A DNA stretch of 64,000 nt from Ferrovibrio sp046294345 (GTDB lineage: Bacteria; Pseudomonadota; Alphaproteobacteria; Ferrovibrionales; Ferrovibrionaceae). The DNA lies in contig JBKBJT010000009.1 in assembly GCA_046294345.1 (NCBI GenBank), forward strand, positions 45,611 through 109,610. The letters are read 5' to 3'. The notes under the pieces are model-generated. The model was not told the origin of the DNA, did no database searches, and saw only the letters and a program-made list of their open reading frames with translations. Below are positions 17,392-26,049 of the stretch, piece after piece (the first letter of the stretch is position 1; each line of letters begins with the position of its first letter). Made by a program: the position numbers and the translations under genes.

Positions 17392-17473
17392 GCTTTCCCT
17401 CGGCCGGCGCCACCATGCCGAGTCGCCGGATACCCGTCGGGCGTGTCCGGACTTTGAGAGCTATTTCAGCATC

Positions 17474-17502
17474 TTGTAGGGATTCTCGCACTCGGCTAAC
17501 AC
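17474..17502 (+). promoter_or_regulatory. Predicted promoter giving a near-leaderless transcript
   Basis: TTGTAG (17474-17479), a 17-nt spacer and TAACAC (17497-17502). The expected start, about 17508-17509, falls right at the ATG at 17510. Confidence 0.4.
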
Positions 17503-17509
17503 TAAGGAC

Positions 17510-18004
17510 ATGACCAGCTTCTGGCTCATCATGGGCGCCCTGCTGATCGGCGTGCCCGGCGCCACCTTCATCGTGCTGCAGTTGATCTCGCAGCATAAGC
17601 GGCAGATTCTTGCCTATGAGTGGAGCGCTGCCGAAGTTGTGCGCCGCGGTCAGCGCATGGACGAGCTGGAAAAGCTGACGCGTTCCGCCCAGCAGAAGAT
17701 CGCGGAACTGACCAAGCAAAAATTCGAGCTGGAGGCGGAAGTCGCCAAGCTGGAGAAACTCGCCAGCAAGGCCGTGGCTGCCGAAGCCAATGTGAAGACC
17801 TTCAGCATCGGCATCTACAATTCCGAAGTGCGCCGCGCCCACATGATGGGCGAGAAGCACCGCCAGCTGGACGACAAGTGGGGCGAGATCAATTACGTCG
17901 AGCTGCAGGCGACCAATGACGACGAAGTGCGCCGCACGATCATGCGCAAGTTCCCGCCCGAGCGCGGCTTCGTGATCGAGTCCGTGCAGGAAGTGAAGAA
18001 ATAA
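17510..18004 (+). CDS. Membrane-anchored coiled-coil protein of unknown function
   Basis: A 164-residue protein I do not recognise. Residues about 4-26 are one hydrophobic segment (FWLIMGALLIGVPGATFIVLQLI). Residues about 50-95 are a heptad-rich coiled coil (MDELEKLTRSAQQKIAELTKQKFELEAEVAKLEKLA), and a small mixed domain ends with RTIMRKFPPERGFVIESVQEVKK. This is an inner-membrane anchor with a cytoplasmic or periplasmic rod. AAGGA is only one base from the ATG, and the predicted promoter suggests leaderless translation; ATG 17531 would remove half of the membrane segment. It is convergent with the end of the large catabolic operon. Confidence 0.7.
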   Translation: MTSFWLIMGALLIGVPGATFIVLQLISQHKRQILAYEWSAAEVVRRGQRMDELEKLTRSAQQKIAELTKQKFELEAEVAKLEKLASKAVAAEANVKTFSIGIYNSEVRRAHMMGEKHRQLDDKWGEINYVELQATNDDEVRRTIMRKFPPERGFVIESVQEVKK

Positions 18005-18802
18005 TCAGCCCGCCGCACCGCGCCAGCGCAGCGTCTGTACCGTTATATCCAGGCTGCTTTCGTTATCGATTTCGCCACGCGGCGCCACCGGCCAGCGCCA
18101 TTCGCGTTGGGGCGCCGGCAGTTCCAGCCCCAGCAGCGCATTCTCGCTCATCACCACTTCGCCGGCACGGCTGCGCCAGATGCGGCGGGCATCGGCCGCA
18201 AGTCCAACCGGGCAGGCCAGGGCCCGTAGGCCGTCCAGATGCGCCTGCAGGATGGCACGGCCGAAGGCCTCTGCCCCGGTGCGGCTCACGCCATGCTTCT
18301 GCACATGCTCCATCGGCAGCAGCGGCAGTTGCGACAGCAGGTTCAGTGACAGCACACAATCCGGCGGCACATCGTCGAGCTCGATCAGTGCACGCGATGA
18401 TGGGATCGGCAGCGGCAGGCCGACGCGCCATTCTGCCAGCGGCCCGGCCACGCCCGTCACATCCGCCAGGCGCAGCTCAACATTGGGAAATTGCTTTGCC
18501 AGCCGGCGGGCCGAGGCAAGCCAGGCAATGTCGAATACCAGGATACGCTGGAATTGCGCGCTGAGCTCGGCCAGCGGAAGATCGGCCAGGGTGCCGCCGC
18601 CCAGCAGCCACAGCCTGTCCCGCCGTTTACAATCCTGCGTGACGCCGAGGGCGAAGTCGCGGGTATTGGCCTCATGCTCGGCCCAGGCCCGCTGGCAGCG
18701 CCGCCGGCGCGACCATAGCGATACGGCCGCCTTCGCATAGCCCAGCCGCCGCGCCGCCGGATCGGCCTGGATGCCGGCCCAGACGAGCAGTTCGGCCAGC
18801 AT
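18005..18802 (-). CDS. Uncharacterised protein with a methyltransferase-like Rossmann motif
   Basis: A 265-residue protein with no firm family assignment. The segment RLWLLGGGTLADLPLAEL (about 69-86) resembles the glycine-rich SAM-binding loop, followed by ILVFDIAWLASARRLAKQFPNVELRLADVTGV, which looks like the acidic second strand and a later motif of class I methyltransferases. Other Rossmann functions are possible. It starts three bases after the HyuB stop and so is the last gene of the long minus-strand operon. A dedicated role in the pathway is possible but could be mere read-through. Confidence 0.6.
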   Translation of the reverse strand: MLAELLVWAGIQADPAARRLGYAKAAVSLWSRRRRCQRAWAEHEANTRDFALGVTQDCKRRDRLWLLGGGTLADLPLAELSAQFQRILVFDIAWLASARRLAKQFPNVELRLADVTGVAGPLAEWRVGLPLPIPSSRALIELDDVPPDCVLSLNLLSQLPLLPMEHVQKHGVSRTGAEAFGRAILQAHLDGLRALACPVGLAADARRIWRSRAGEVVMSENALLGLELPAPQREWRWPVAPRGEIDNESSLDITVQTLRWRGAAG

Positions 18803-18805
18803 CGC

Positions 18806-20533
18806 CTATTCGGCGGCCGTGCGCGCCGGCGGCGTGACGCCGAAGCGTTCGGCGATCTGCTCAGGCGTGTAATAACCGCGTTCGATGTCGCGGGCGATCA
18901 GGGCCGGATCGCGTTTGCCCGGATCGCCATAGCCGCCGCCGCCCGGTGTGGAGACATGCAGGCGGTCGCCAGCCCTGATCTCGATATCCTGGTCCTTGGA
19001 CAGATGCGGCGGCACATAGGTGCGCGTGCCGTCCGGCTGCACCGTCTCGACGGCCACCGTGTTCAGCCCGCCATCCTCGCCGCCCAGCACGCCACGCGGA
19101 CCGGTGCGGCCATGATCCATCACCATGGAGGCGCGCGCCTCGCCGCGCCGCAGGCGGATCGTGTAGTTCACGCCGAAACCGCCACGATGCTGCCCCGCCC
19201 CGCCCGAACCTTCATGCAGCGAGTATTCCTCGAACAGCACGGGGTAATACTGCTCCATCACCTCGATCGGCGTGGTCTTGGAAATGCCGATGGTCGAACA
19301 ACCGTTGCTGATCCCGTCGCCGCCATGCCAGCCGCCATAACCGCCGCCCGAAATCACATACATCACATAACTGCGGTCGCGCTTGGGATCATAGCCGCCA
19401 AGCGCCAGATTGCCCGATGTGCCGGCGGGCGCGGCGAACAGCCGGTCCGGCATTGCCTGCACCAGGGCGTTGAACACGGCCTCGGCGATGCGCTGGCTCA
19501 CTTCGGCCGCGCAGCCAGAAACCGGCCGCGGGTATTTCGCATAGAGGAAGGTGCCGTGTGGGTCGGTGATCTTCAGCGGCTCGAAGGTGCCGGCATTGAT
19601 CGGCACATCGGGGAAGATGTGCTTCACGGCGAGATAGATGGATGAATAGGTGGTGGCGATCACGCTGTTCATCGGGCCGCGACAGGGTGGGCTGGAGCCC
19701 GTCATGTCGAAATGCAATTCCTCGCCCTTCTTGTCGACCTTCATCTTGATGACCAGCGGCTCGTCCACCACGCCATCGGAATCGACCACGGCCTCGCCGT
19801 GATAAGTGCCATCGGGGATGGTGCGGATGCGGGCGCGCATCTGCTGGCTGGCGCGCTGCTTCAACTCGCCAATGGCCTGCTTCACCACATCTGCGCCGTA
19901 ACGGTCCAGCAGGGCCGCCAGCCGCTTCTCGCCGATGGTCAGAGCCGCCGCCTGGGCCTTGATGTCGCCGATGCGCTGGTCGGCGATGCGGATGTTGCTG
20001 AGGATGATGGAGAGGATTTCCTCATCCAGCACGCCTTCCTTGTACAGTTTCACCGGCGGCAGACGCAGGCCTTCCTGCTCGACTTCCGTGGCATTGGCCG
20101 AAAAGCCGCCCGGCACCATGCCGCCGATATCGGGCCAGTGCCCGGTATTGGACAGCCAGGCGAACAGCCTGCCCTTGTAGAAGAACGGCTTGACGAAACG
20201 CACATCCATCAGATGCGTGCCGCCCAGATAGGGATCGTTGACGATATAGACATCGCCGGGCTTCGGTGCCAGCAGCGGTGTGTTGCGCGCGCGCTCGATC
20301 ACGGCTTGGGTCGAGAATTGCATGGTGCCGACAAAAACCGGCAGGCCGAGTTCGCCCTGGGCAATCAGCTCGCCGGTATCGCCGTCATAGATGCCATCGG
20401 AGCGGTCGAGCGCTTCCGATATCACCGGCGAGAAGGCGGCGCGGCAGAAGGCCAGGTCCATCTCGTTGCAGACCTGCTGCAGGCCGTTCTGGATAACAAC
20501 GAGAGTGACGGGGTCGATGGGTTTGTTTGCCAT
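18806..20533 (-). CDS. Hydantoinase B / oxoprolinase subunit (HyuB-type)
   Basis: A 575-residue HyuB-family subunit. Typical segments are DPVTLVVIQNGLQQVCNEMDLAFCRAAFSPVISE, ERSDGIYDGDTGELIAQGE-type DRSDGIYD, NDPYLGGTHLMDVRFVKPFF, FDMTGSSPPCRGPMNS, and the C-terminal glycine-rich STPGGGGYGDP. Together with HyuA it forms ATP-dependent hydrolases that open cyclic imides or lactams (hydantoin, 5-oxoproline) or carboxylate ketones (acetone carboxylase relatives). It lies five bases after hyuA. In this operon it could open a ring made by the upstream oxidoreductases, but substrate is inferred only. Confidence 0.93.
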   Translation of the reverse strand: MANKPIDPVTLVVIQNGLQQVCNEMDLAFCRAAFSPVISEALDRSDGIYDGDTGELIAQGELGLPVFVGTMQFSTQAVIERARNTPLLAPKPGDVYIVNDPYLGGTHLMDVRFVKPFFYKGRLFAWLSNTGHWPDIGGMVPGGFSANATEVEQEGLRLPPVKLYKEGVLDEEILSIILSNIRIADQRIGDIKAQAAALTIGEKRLAALLDRYGADVVKQAIGELKQRASQQMRARIRTIPDGTYHGEAVVDSDGVVDEPLVIKMKVDKKGEELHFDMTGSSPPCRGPMNSVIATTYSSIYLAVKHIFPDVPINAGTFEPLKITDPHGTFLYAKYPRPVSGCAAEVSQRIAEAVFNALVQAMPDRLFAAPAGTSGNLALGGYDPKRDRSYVMYVISGGGYGGWHGGDGISNGCSTIGISKTTPIEVMEQYYPVLFEEYSLHEGSGGAGQHRGGFGVNYTIRLRRGEARASMVMDHGRTGPRGVLGGEDGGLNTVAVETVQPDGTRTYVPPHLSKDQDIEIRAGDRLHVSTPGGGGYGDPGKRDPALIARDIERGYYTPEQIAERFGVTPPARTAAE

Positions 20534-20538
20534 GGTCC

Positions 20539-22581
20539 CTACTCCGCAGTCACGGCAACGATCAGGTTGCCGAGATTGTCCACATGCACGCGATTGCCGG
20601 GTTCGATCACCACCGTGGTGTCGAGCTGCTCCAGGATCGCCGGGCCGGCGAAATCGGCATTGCGCGGCAGGCGCTCACGGTCATAGACCGGCGTGTCCTG
20701 CCAGCCGCCGGCATCATACCAGACTTTCCGACTGCCCTTCTTGGCCCCGGCCACATCCTTGGCCGGTTCGGCGGCCAGCAGGCGGTCGAGCGAAAGCTGC
20801 GGCCGGCGACCGATCACGGCGGTATGAAGATTGACCAGTACGGCGCGGATTTCCGGCAGCTCGACTTCGAAACGCTGCCAGTAGGCCTCCTCGAAGGCCT
20901 TCTGCAAAGCCTCGCGCGTGATGCCCTTGTCGGGCACGGCCACGGTGAGCAGATGGCTCTGGCCCTGGAACTGCATGTCGGCGGAATGCAGCACCTGCAC
21001 TTCCTCCACCTTCACGCCGTCGCGTTCCAGTGTCGCCAGACCCTCGGCGATCTGGCCCTCCAGAACCTCGGCCACCAGTCCGTCGGGCAGCACACCCAGC
21101 GGCTTGTTCACCGTGCGCACATAATCGTGCCGCAGGTCGGCCACCACGCAGCCCAGCGCATTGGTGATGCCCGGTCGCGCCGGGATCAGCAGCTTCGGAA
21201 TCCCCAGCTCGCGTGCCAGCGCGGCGGCGTGCAACGGCCCGGCGCCGCCGAAGGCGAACAGCGCAAAATCGCGCGGATCGTGGCCACGGCTTAAAGAGAC
21301 CATGCGGATCGCGCCGGCCATCTTGTCGTTGGCGATGCGCAGGATCGCGGCGGCGGCATCGTCGGTGCCGATGCCCAGTGGCTTGCCGACCTCGCGGTCA
21401 ATGGCATCCTTCACATCCTGCAGCGATACCTTGTTGTCGACCGACAGCAGGCCGTCTGGGTTGAGGCGGCCCAGCGCCAGGTTGGCGTCGGTGATGGTCG
21501 GCCTCGTGCCGCCGCGGCCGTAGCAGATCGGACCTGGCCGCGCGCCGGCGCTTTCCGGGCCGACCTGCAGCATGCCGGCCTCGTTGATGAAGGCGATCGA
21601 GCCGCCGCCGGCGCCGATGGTGTGTACGTCCACCATCGGCACATGGATCGGCATGGCATATTCGATCTCGAGCTCGGACGAGACCTGCGGCACGCCATCC
21701 TGGATCAGGCCCACGTCAGACGATGTACCGCCCATGTCGTAGGTGATCACGTTGGGCAGGCCCGCGGCGCGCGCCGTGTAGGCCGCCGCCATCACGCCCG
21801 AGGCTGGACCGGACATCACGGTATTCACCGCCGCCTCGGCCACGATTCCGGCGGCGATGGTGCCCCCGTTGCCCTGCATCACCAGCAGGTCGCGCCCAAA
21901 GCCCTTGCCCTTCAGCTCCCCATTGAGTCGTTCGATATAACGATGCAGCACCGGCTGCACGCTGGCATTCACGCAGGCCGTGGTGCCGCGTTCGTATTCG
22001 CGGTATTCCGACAGCAGCTGATGGCCGGCGGTGATATAGCCGTTCGGCCAGACCTCGGCGGCGATCTCCAGTGCGCGCTTCTCATGCGCCGGATTGATGT
22101 AGCTGTGCAGGAAATGGATCACCAAAGCCTCGCAGCCGGCGGCTTTGAGCTGTTCGGCGGCGGCGCGCACGGCGGCCTCGTCCAGCGGCACGACCACGTC
22201 GCCATCGGCATCCATGCGCTCGGGCACTTCCAGGCGCCACTGGCGCGGCACCAGCGGCTCGAAGCCCCCGGTCAGGCCATAGGCCTGCGGCCGGGTGCGG
22301 CGGCCCAGCTCCAGGCTGTCGCGGAAGCCCTTGGTGGTGATCAGGCCCACGCGCGCCACCTTGCGCTCCAGCAGCGCGTTGGTGGTCGTCGTCGTGCCAT
22401 GCACGATGGTGTCGGCCTGCGGCAGGGCGATGCCACCCTTGTCCAGCGCGCCCAGCACGCCGAAGGCCTGGTTGTCCAAGGTGGTGGGCACCTTCGCCAG
22501 CGCAACGGCACCCAGCGACGGCTCGATCCCGATCAGATCGGTGAAAGTGCCGCCGACATCGATCCCGACAATCCAACCCAT
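20539..22581 (-). CDS. Hydantoinase A / oxoprolinase subunit (HyuA-type)
   Basis: A 680-residue HyuA-family ATP-binding subunit. The N-terminal ASKHA motif is GIDVGGTFTDLIGIE, followed by KVPTTLDNQAFGVLGAL, IVHGTTTTTNALLERK and TKGFRDSLELGRR. The centre has ITYDMGGTSSDVGLI and VDVHTIGAGGGSIAF, all hallmarks. It couples ATP hydrolysis to amide-bond cleavage with HyuB. GAGGA lies seven bases before this ATG; an in-frame ATG at 22626 is less well placed. It follows the ABC ATPase gene by ten bases on the same strand, so uptake and ring opening are encoded in one transcript. Confidence 0.94.
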   Translation of the reverse strand: MGWIVGIDVGGTFTDLIGIEPSLGAVALAKVPTTLDNQAFGVLGALDKGGIALPQADTIVHGTTTTTNALLERKVARVGLITTKGFRDSLELGRRTRPQAYGLTGGFEPLVPRQWRLEVPERMDADGDVVVPLDEAAVRAAAEQLKAAGCEALVIHFLHSYINPAHEKRALEIAAEVWPNGYITAGHQLLSEYREYERGTTACVNASVQPVLHRYIERLNGELKGKGFGRDLLVMQGNGGTIAAGIVAEAAVNTVMSGPASGVMAAAYTARAAGLPNVITYDMGGTSSDVGLIQDGVPQVSSELEIEYAMPIHVPMVDVHTIGAGGGSIAFINEAGMLQVGPESAGARPGPICYGRGGTRPTITDANLALGRLNPDGLLSVDNKVSLQDVKDAIDREVGKPLGIGTDDAAAAILRIANDKMAGAIRMVSLSRGHDPRDFALFAFGGAGPLHAAALARELGIPKLLIPARPGITNALGCVVADLRHDYVRTVNKPLGVLPDGLVAEVLEGQIAEGLATLERDGVKVEEVQVLHSADMQFQGQSHLLTVAVPDKGITREALQKAFEEAYWQRFEVELPEIRAVLVNLHTAVIGRRPQLSLDRLLAAEPAKDVAGAKKGSRKVWYDAGGWQDTPVYDRERLPRNADFAGPAILEQLDTTVVIEPGNRVHVDNLGNLIVAVTAE

Positions 22582-22591
22582 GACGTCGTCC

Positions 22592-23293
22592 TCACACCGA
22601 AAGATACTGTTCACGCACGGCTGCATTGGCCGCCAGTTCGGCCATGGTGCCGGAATAGCGGATGCGGCCCTTCTCGATGATGTAGGCGCGGTCCGCCACC
22701 ATCTGGGCGAAATGCAGATTCTGCTCCGACAGCAGCACGCACAGGCCCTCGTCTTTCAGTTGCAGGATGGTTTTCGCCATCTGCTCGACGATCACCGGCG
22801 CCAGGCCTTCCGACGGTTCATCCAGCAGGATCAGGCGCGGATTGCCCATCAGCGTGCGGGCGATGGTCAGCATCTGCTGTTCGCCGCCCGACATGCGGCC
22901 GCCGGGGCGGTCCTTCATGCGGCCGAGATTGGGAAACAACTCGAACAGGCGTTCCGGCGTCCAGGTCGGCGCACCGTCGCGCGGCGGTTGTTTGCCGACG
23001 GCCAGGTTCTCCATCACCGTCAGGTCGGTAAAGATGCGTCGCTCCTCTGGCACATAGCCGAGGCCCAGCCGGGCGATGCGGTGCGACGGCATGCGGTCGA
23101 CGCGGGCACCGTCGAAGGTGATGCTGCCGCTCTGCGCTGGCACCATGCCGATCACCGACTTCATCGTGGTGGATTTGCCGGCGCCATTGCGGCCCAGCAG
23201 CACCACCACTTCGCCCGGATTGGCCTGCAGCGCCAGGTCGGCCAGGATATGGGCGCGGCCGTAATAGGTGTTGAGCCCTTCGATCGTCAGCAT
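22592..23293 (-). CDS. LIV-type ABC transporter ATP-binding protein (LivF-like)
   Basis: A 233-residue ATPase of the LivF subgroup, which ends with a C-terminal REQYLSV. Walker A is GRNGAGKST, the signature MSGGEQQML, Walker B LILLDEPSEGL, and the switch His is in LLSEQNLHF. It powers import by the LIV-type permease encoded just upstream. The stop of LivG is one base before this start. The substrate is probably a small acid handled by the operon's enzymes rather than branched-chain amino acids as such; that is context inference. Confidence 0.94.
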   Translation of the reverse strand: MLTIEGLNTYYGRAHILADLALQANPGEVVVLLGRNGAGKSTTMKSVIGMVPAQSGSITFDGARVDRMPSHRIARLGLGYVPEERRIFTDLTVMENLAVGKQPPRDGAPTWTPERLFELFPNLGRMKDRPGGRMSGGEQQMLTIARTLMGNPRLILLDEPSEGLAPVIVEQMAKTILQLKDEGLCVLLSEQNLHFAQMVADRAYIIEKGRIRYSGTMAELAANAAVREQYLSV

Positions 23294-23294
23294 C

Positions 23295-24059
23295 TCAGTG
23301 GCCCTCCCCGGCAAACACGGCACCCGAGCCGAGATACACCGCCTGCACCTCCGGATTGGCCCGCACCTCGGCGGGACTGCCTTCCGCGATCAGCCGCCCG
23401 CGGTTGAGCACGATGATGCGGTCGGCCTGGGCGAAGACCACGTCCATGTCATGTTCGGTGAACAGCACGGCGATGTCGTCCTGGCGCGCCAGCTTCGCCG
23501 TCAGGTCCATCAGGGCGATACGCTCGCTGGGCGCCATGCCGGCGGTCGGCTCATCCATCAGCAGCAGTTTGGGTTTGTTGGCCAGCGCGATGGCCAGTTC
23601 CACGCGCTTCAGATCGCCATAGGCCAGGATGCCGCAGGGCCGTTCGCTCTGGTCGGCCATGCCGACGCGCTCCAGCAGGGCCATCGCCTCGTCGCGATAA
23701 AGCGCGTTGGCCGGGCGCCAGAACGACATCAGACCGTTATGGAACGACAGCAGCGCCATCTGGATATTCTCGCGCACCGTCATGGAATTGAAGGTGGCGG
23801 TGATCTGGAAGGTGCGGCCGACGCCCAGGCGCCAGATCTGGCGCGGCGCCATGCCGACCAGGCTGCGTCCCAGCAGGGTCACCTCGCCGGTATCGGGCTT
23901 CAGCTGGCCGTTCAGCATGTTGAAGCAGGTGCTTTTGCCGGCGCCGTTGGGGCCGATCAGCGCCAGCAATTCGCCGGCGGCGACCTGGAAGCTGACATCC
24001 TGCACCGCCTGCACGCCGCCGAAGGATTTGTGCAGGCCTTTCACCGAGAGGACGCTCAT
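23295..24059 (-). CDS. LIV-type ABC transporter ATP-binding protein (LivG-like)
   Basis: A 254-residue ATPase of the LivG subgroup. Walker A is GPNGAGKST, followed by the insertion typical of LivG with GRTFQITATFNSMTVRENI, then a degenerate signature region YGDLKRVELAIALA in place of LSGGQ, Walker B LLLMDEPTAGM and LFTEHDMDVVF. It pairs with the LivF-like ATPase. Its start overlaps the end of the permease gene by four bases (ATGA), indicating translational coupling. Confidence 0.94.
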   Translation of the reverse strand: MSVLSVKGLHKSFGGVQAVQDVSFQVAAGELLALIGPNGAGKSTCFNMLNGQLKPDTGEVTLLGRSLVGMAPRQIWRLGVGRTFQITATFNSMTVRENIQMALLSFHNGLMSFWRPANALYRDEAMALLERVGMADQSERPCGILAYGDLKRVELAIALANKPKLLLMDEPTAGMAPSERIALMDLTAKLARQDDIAVLFTEHDMDVVFAQADRIIVLNRGRLIAEGSPAEVRANPEVQAVYLGSGAVFAGEGH

Positions 24060-25957
24060 CGCACGGCCTCCCGTTCACGCATGCTGGTAAATCGGGCGGT
24101 GGCCTGCTTGACGAAGCCGGCGATGCCCTGCGGGAAGGCCAGCACGATCACCAGGATGGTGAGGCCGAGGATGGCGCGCCAGTATTCGGTGTTGCGCGCA
24201 ATCGAATCCTGCAGCCAGGTGAACACTGCCGCGCCGGCCACCGGGCCGGTCAGGGTCTGCACGCCCCCCAGCAACACCATGACGAGGCCATCCACCGACC
24301 GGGAAACGGCCAGCGTCTCGGGCGAGATGCTGCCCTTGGAGAAGGCGAACAGGCCGCCGGCCAGGCCAGCGAAGGTCCCGGCCAGAATGAAGCCGAACCA
24401 CTGGAACCGTCGCACATCGATGCCGATGGCATCGGCGCGCAAGGTGGAATCGCGTCCCGCGCGCAAAACGTAGCCGAACGGGGCATGCACCACACGCCAG
24501 AGGAAGACGATGCTGGCGGCGCAGATCGCCAGGGTGAAGAAATAGAAGGTGGTGCGGTCCTTCAGCCATTCGCTGGGCCACAGGCCGATCAGGCCGTTGG
24601 AACCGCCGGTGAAGGCATCCCATTGATATATCACCGACCAGGCGATCTGGGCGAAGGCCAGCGTGAGCATGGCGAGATAGACGCCGGACAGCCGCACGCA
24701 GAACCAGCCGAAGATCAATGCGCCCAGACCGGCGGCAAGCGGCGCCGCCAGCAACGCCAGTTCCATCGGCAGGCTGAGCTTGAGCATGGCGAGCGCCGCG
24801 CCGTAACAGCCCAGGCCGAAATAGGCGGCATGGCCGAAGGAGACCATGCCCGACGGACCCATCAGGAAATGCAGCGTGGCGGCGAAGACGGCGAACACCG
24901 CGATGTCGATCAGCAGCACCAGCATGTAATCGTCGCCGCCCAACGGCATGAGAGCCAGCAGAGCAACCAGGCCGATCACAGCCAGCCAGAACGGGCGGGT
25001 CAGCGGATAAAGCGGCGGCTCCACGGTGGCGGCACCGCGCTGGGCGCCCTGCAGCTTGCCGAGCAGGCCGAGCGGACGCACCACCAGCACGATCGCCATG
25101 ATCACGAATTCGACCACCAGGGTGAACTTGCTGAAGGAGAAAACCATGCCGAATAGCGACACGTCACCCAGGCCGATGCAGAAGGCCTTGGCCTGGGCGA
25201 TGAGAAGCGCGGCCAGGAAGGCACCGCCGATCGAGCCCATGCCGCCGACCACCACGACAACGAAGGCATCGGAGATCACCGTGATATCGAGCATCAGCTG
25301 GGCGGGTTCGCGCGGTATCTGCACCGCGCCGCCCAGACCGGCCAGGAAGGCGCCAAGGAAAAACACGCTGGTGAACAGGCCACTCTGGTTCACGCCCAGC
25401 GCGCCAACCATCTCGCGGTCCTGGGTGGCGGCACGCACCAGCGTGCCCCAGCGTGTGCGGTTCATCAGCAGCCACAGCAGGCCCAGCACCATGGGGCCGA
25501 TGGCAATCAGCACCAGATCATACAGGGGAAAACGCTTCCCCAGGATTTCCACGGCCCCGCGCAGGCCGGCGGCGCGCGGACCGACCAGGTCCTCGGCGCC
25601 CCAGAAATAAAGCGCTGCATCCTTGATCACCAGCACGAGGGCGAAAGTGGCGAGCAGCTGGAACAGTTCAGGCGCGCGATAGATGCGGCGCAGCACCACC
25701 ACCTCGATCACCACACCGATCAGCCCGACGGCAACGGCGGCACCCAGTACACCGCCCCAGAAACCGAAAATGGTGGAGCGGCCGAAGAATTCGATCAGGC
25801 TGTAGGCCAGGTAGATGCCCAGCATGTACAGCGAGCCGTGGGCGAAATTCACGATCCGGCTGACGCCGAAGATGATCGACAGGCCGGCCGCCACGAGGAA
25901 CAGCGACGATGCGCCGGCAAGGCCGTTCATGAACTGGATGACGATATTGGCAAGCAA
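24056..25957 (-). CDS. Fused LIV-type ABC permease (LivH-LivM fusion)
   Basis: A 633-residue protein in which the two permease subunits, normally separate, form one chain. Residues about 1-300 are LivH-like (GLSIIFGVSRIVNFAHGSLYMLG; VVVVVGGMGSIGGAFLAALL). Residues about 320-620 are LivM-like (FLMGPSGMVSFGHAAYFGLGCYGA; VYLAMLTLAFAQIAWS; LVMVLLGGVQTLTGPVAGAA). Each half has the EAA-like coupling segment after its fifth or sixth helix. It occupies the inner membrane and forms the translocation path for the substrate captured by the operon's binding protein. Such fusions occur sporadically in proteobacteria. Confidence 0.93.
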   Translation of the reverse strand: MLANIVIQFMNGLAGASSLFLVAAGLSIIFGVSRIVNFAHGSLYMLGIYLAYSLIEFFGRSTIFGFWGGVLGAAVAVGLIGVVIEVVVLRRIYRAPELFQLLATFALVLVIKDAALYFWGAEDLVGPRAAGLRGAVEILGKRFPLYDLVLIAIGPMVLGLLWLLMNRTRWGTLVRAATQDREMVGALGVNQSGLFTSVFFLGAFLAGLGGAVQIPREPAQLMLDITVISDAFVVVVVGGMGSIGGAFLAALLIAQAKAFCIGLGDVSLFGMVFSFSKFTLVVEFVIMAIVLVVRPLGLLGKLQGAQRGAATVEPPLYPLTRPFWLAVIGLVALLALMPLGGDDYMLVLLIDIAVFAVFAATLHFLMGPSGMVSFGHAAYFGLGCYGAALAMLKLSLPMELALLAAPLAAGLGALIFGWFCVRLSGVYLAMLTLAFAQIAWSVIYQWDAFTGGSNGLIGLWPSEWLKDRTTFYFFTLAICAASIVFLWRVVHAPFGYVLRAGRDSTLRADAIGIDVRRFQWFGFILAGTFAGLAGGLFAFSKGSISPETLAVSRSVDGLVMVLLGGVQTLTGPVAGAAVFTWLQDSIARNTEYWRAILGLTILVIVLAFPQGIAGFVKQATARFTSMREREAVR

Positions 25958-25995
25958 GGCCGCGACCCGCGAATAGGAATGGAAGGGAGAGGATG

Positions 25996-26031
25996 CCCCC
26001 TGCCCTGGGCCTTAAGGCCATGGGCAGAGGG
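25996..26031 (-). other. Intercistronic hairpin between binding protein and permease genes
   Basis: A long interrupted inverted repeat with inner stem GGCC-TTAA-GGCC, then six more pairs beyond two mismatches and three further pairs. No T run follows on the minus strand, so it looks like an mRNA-stabilising or attenuating hairpin that would raise binding-protein output above that of the permease. Confidence 0.45.
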
Positions 26032-26049
26032 CGGTCTTCACACGTTGGC

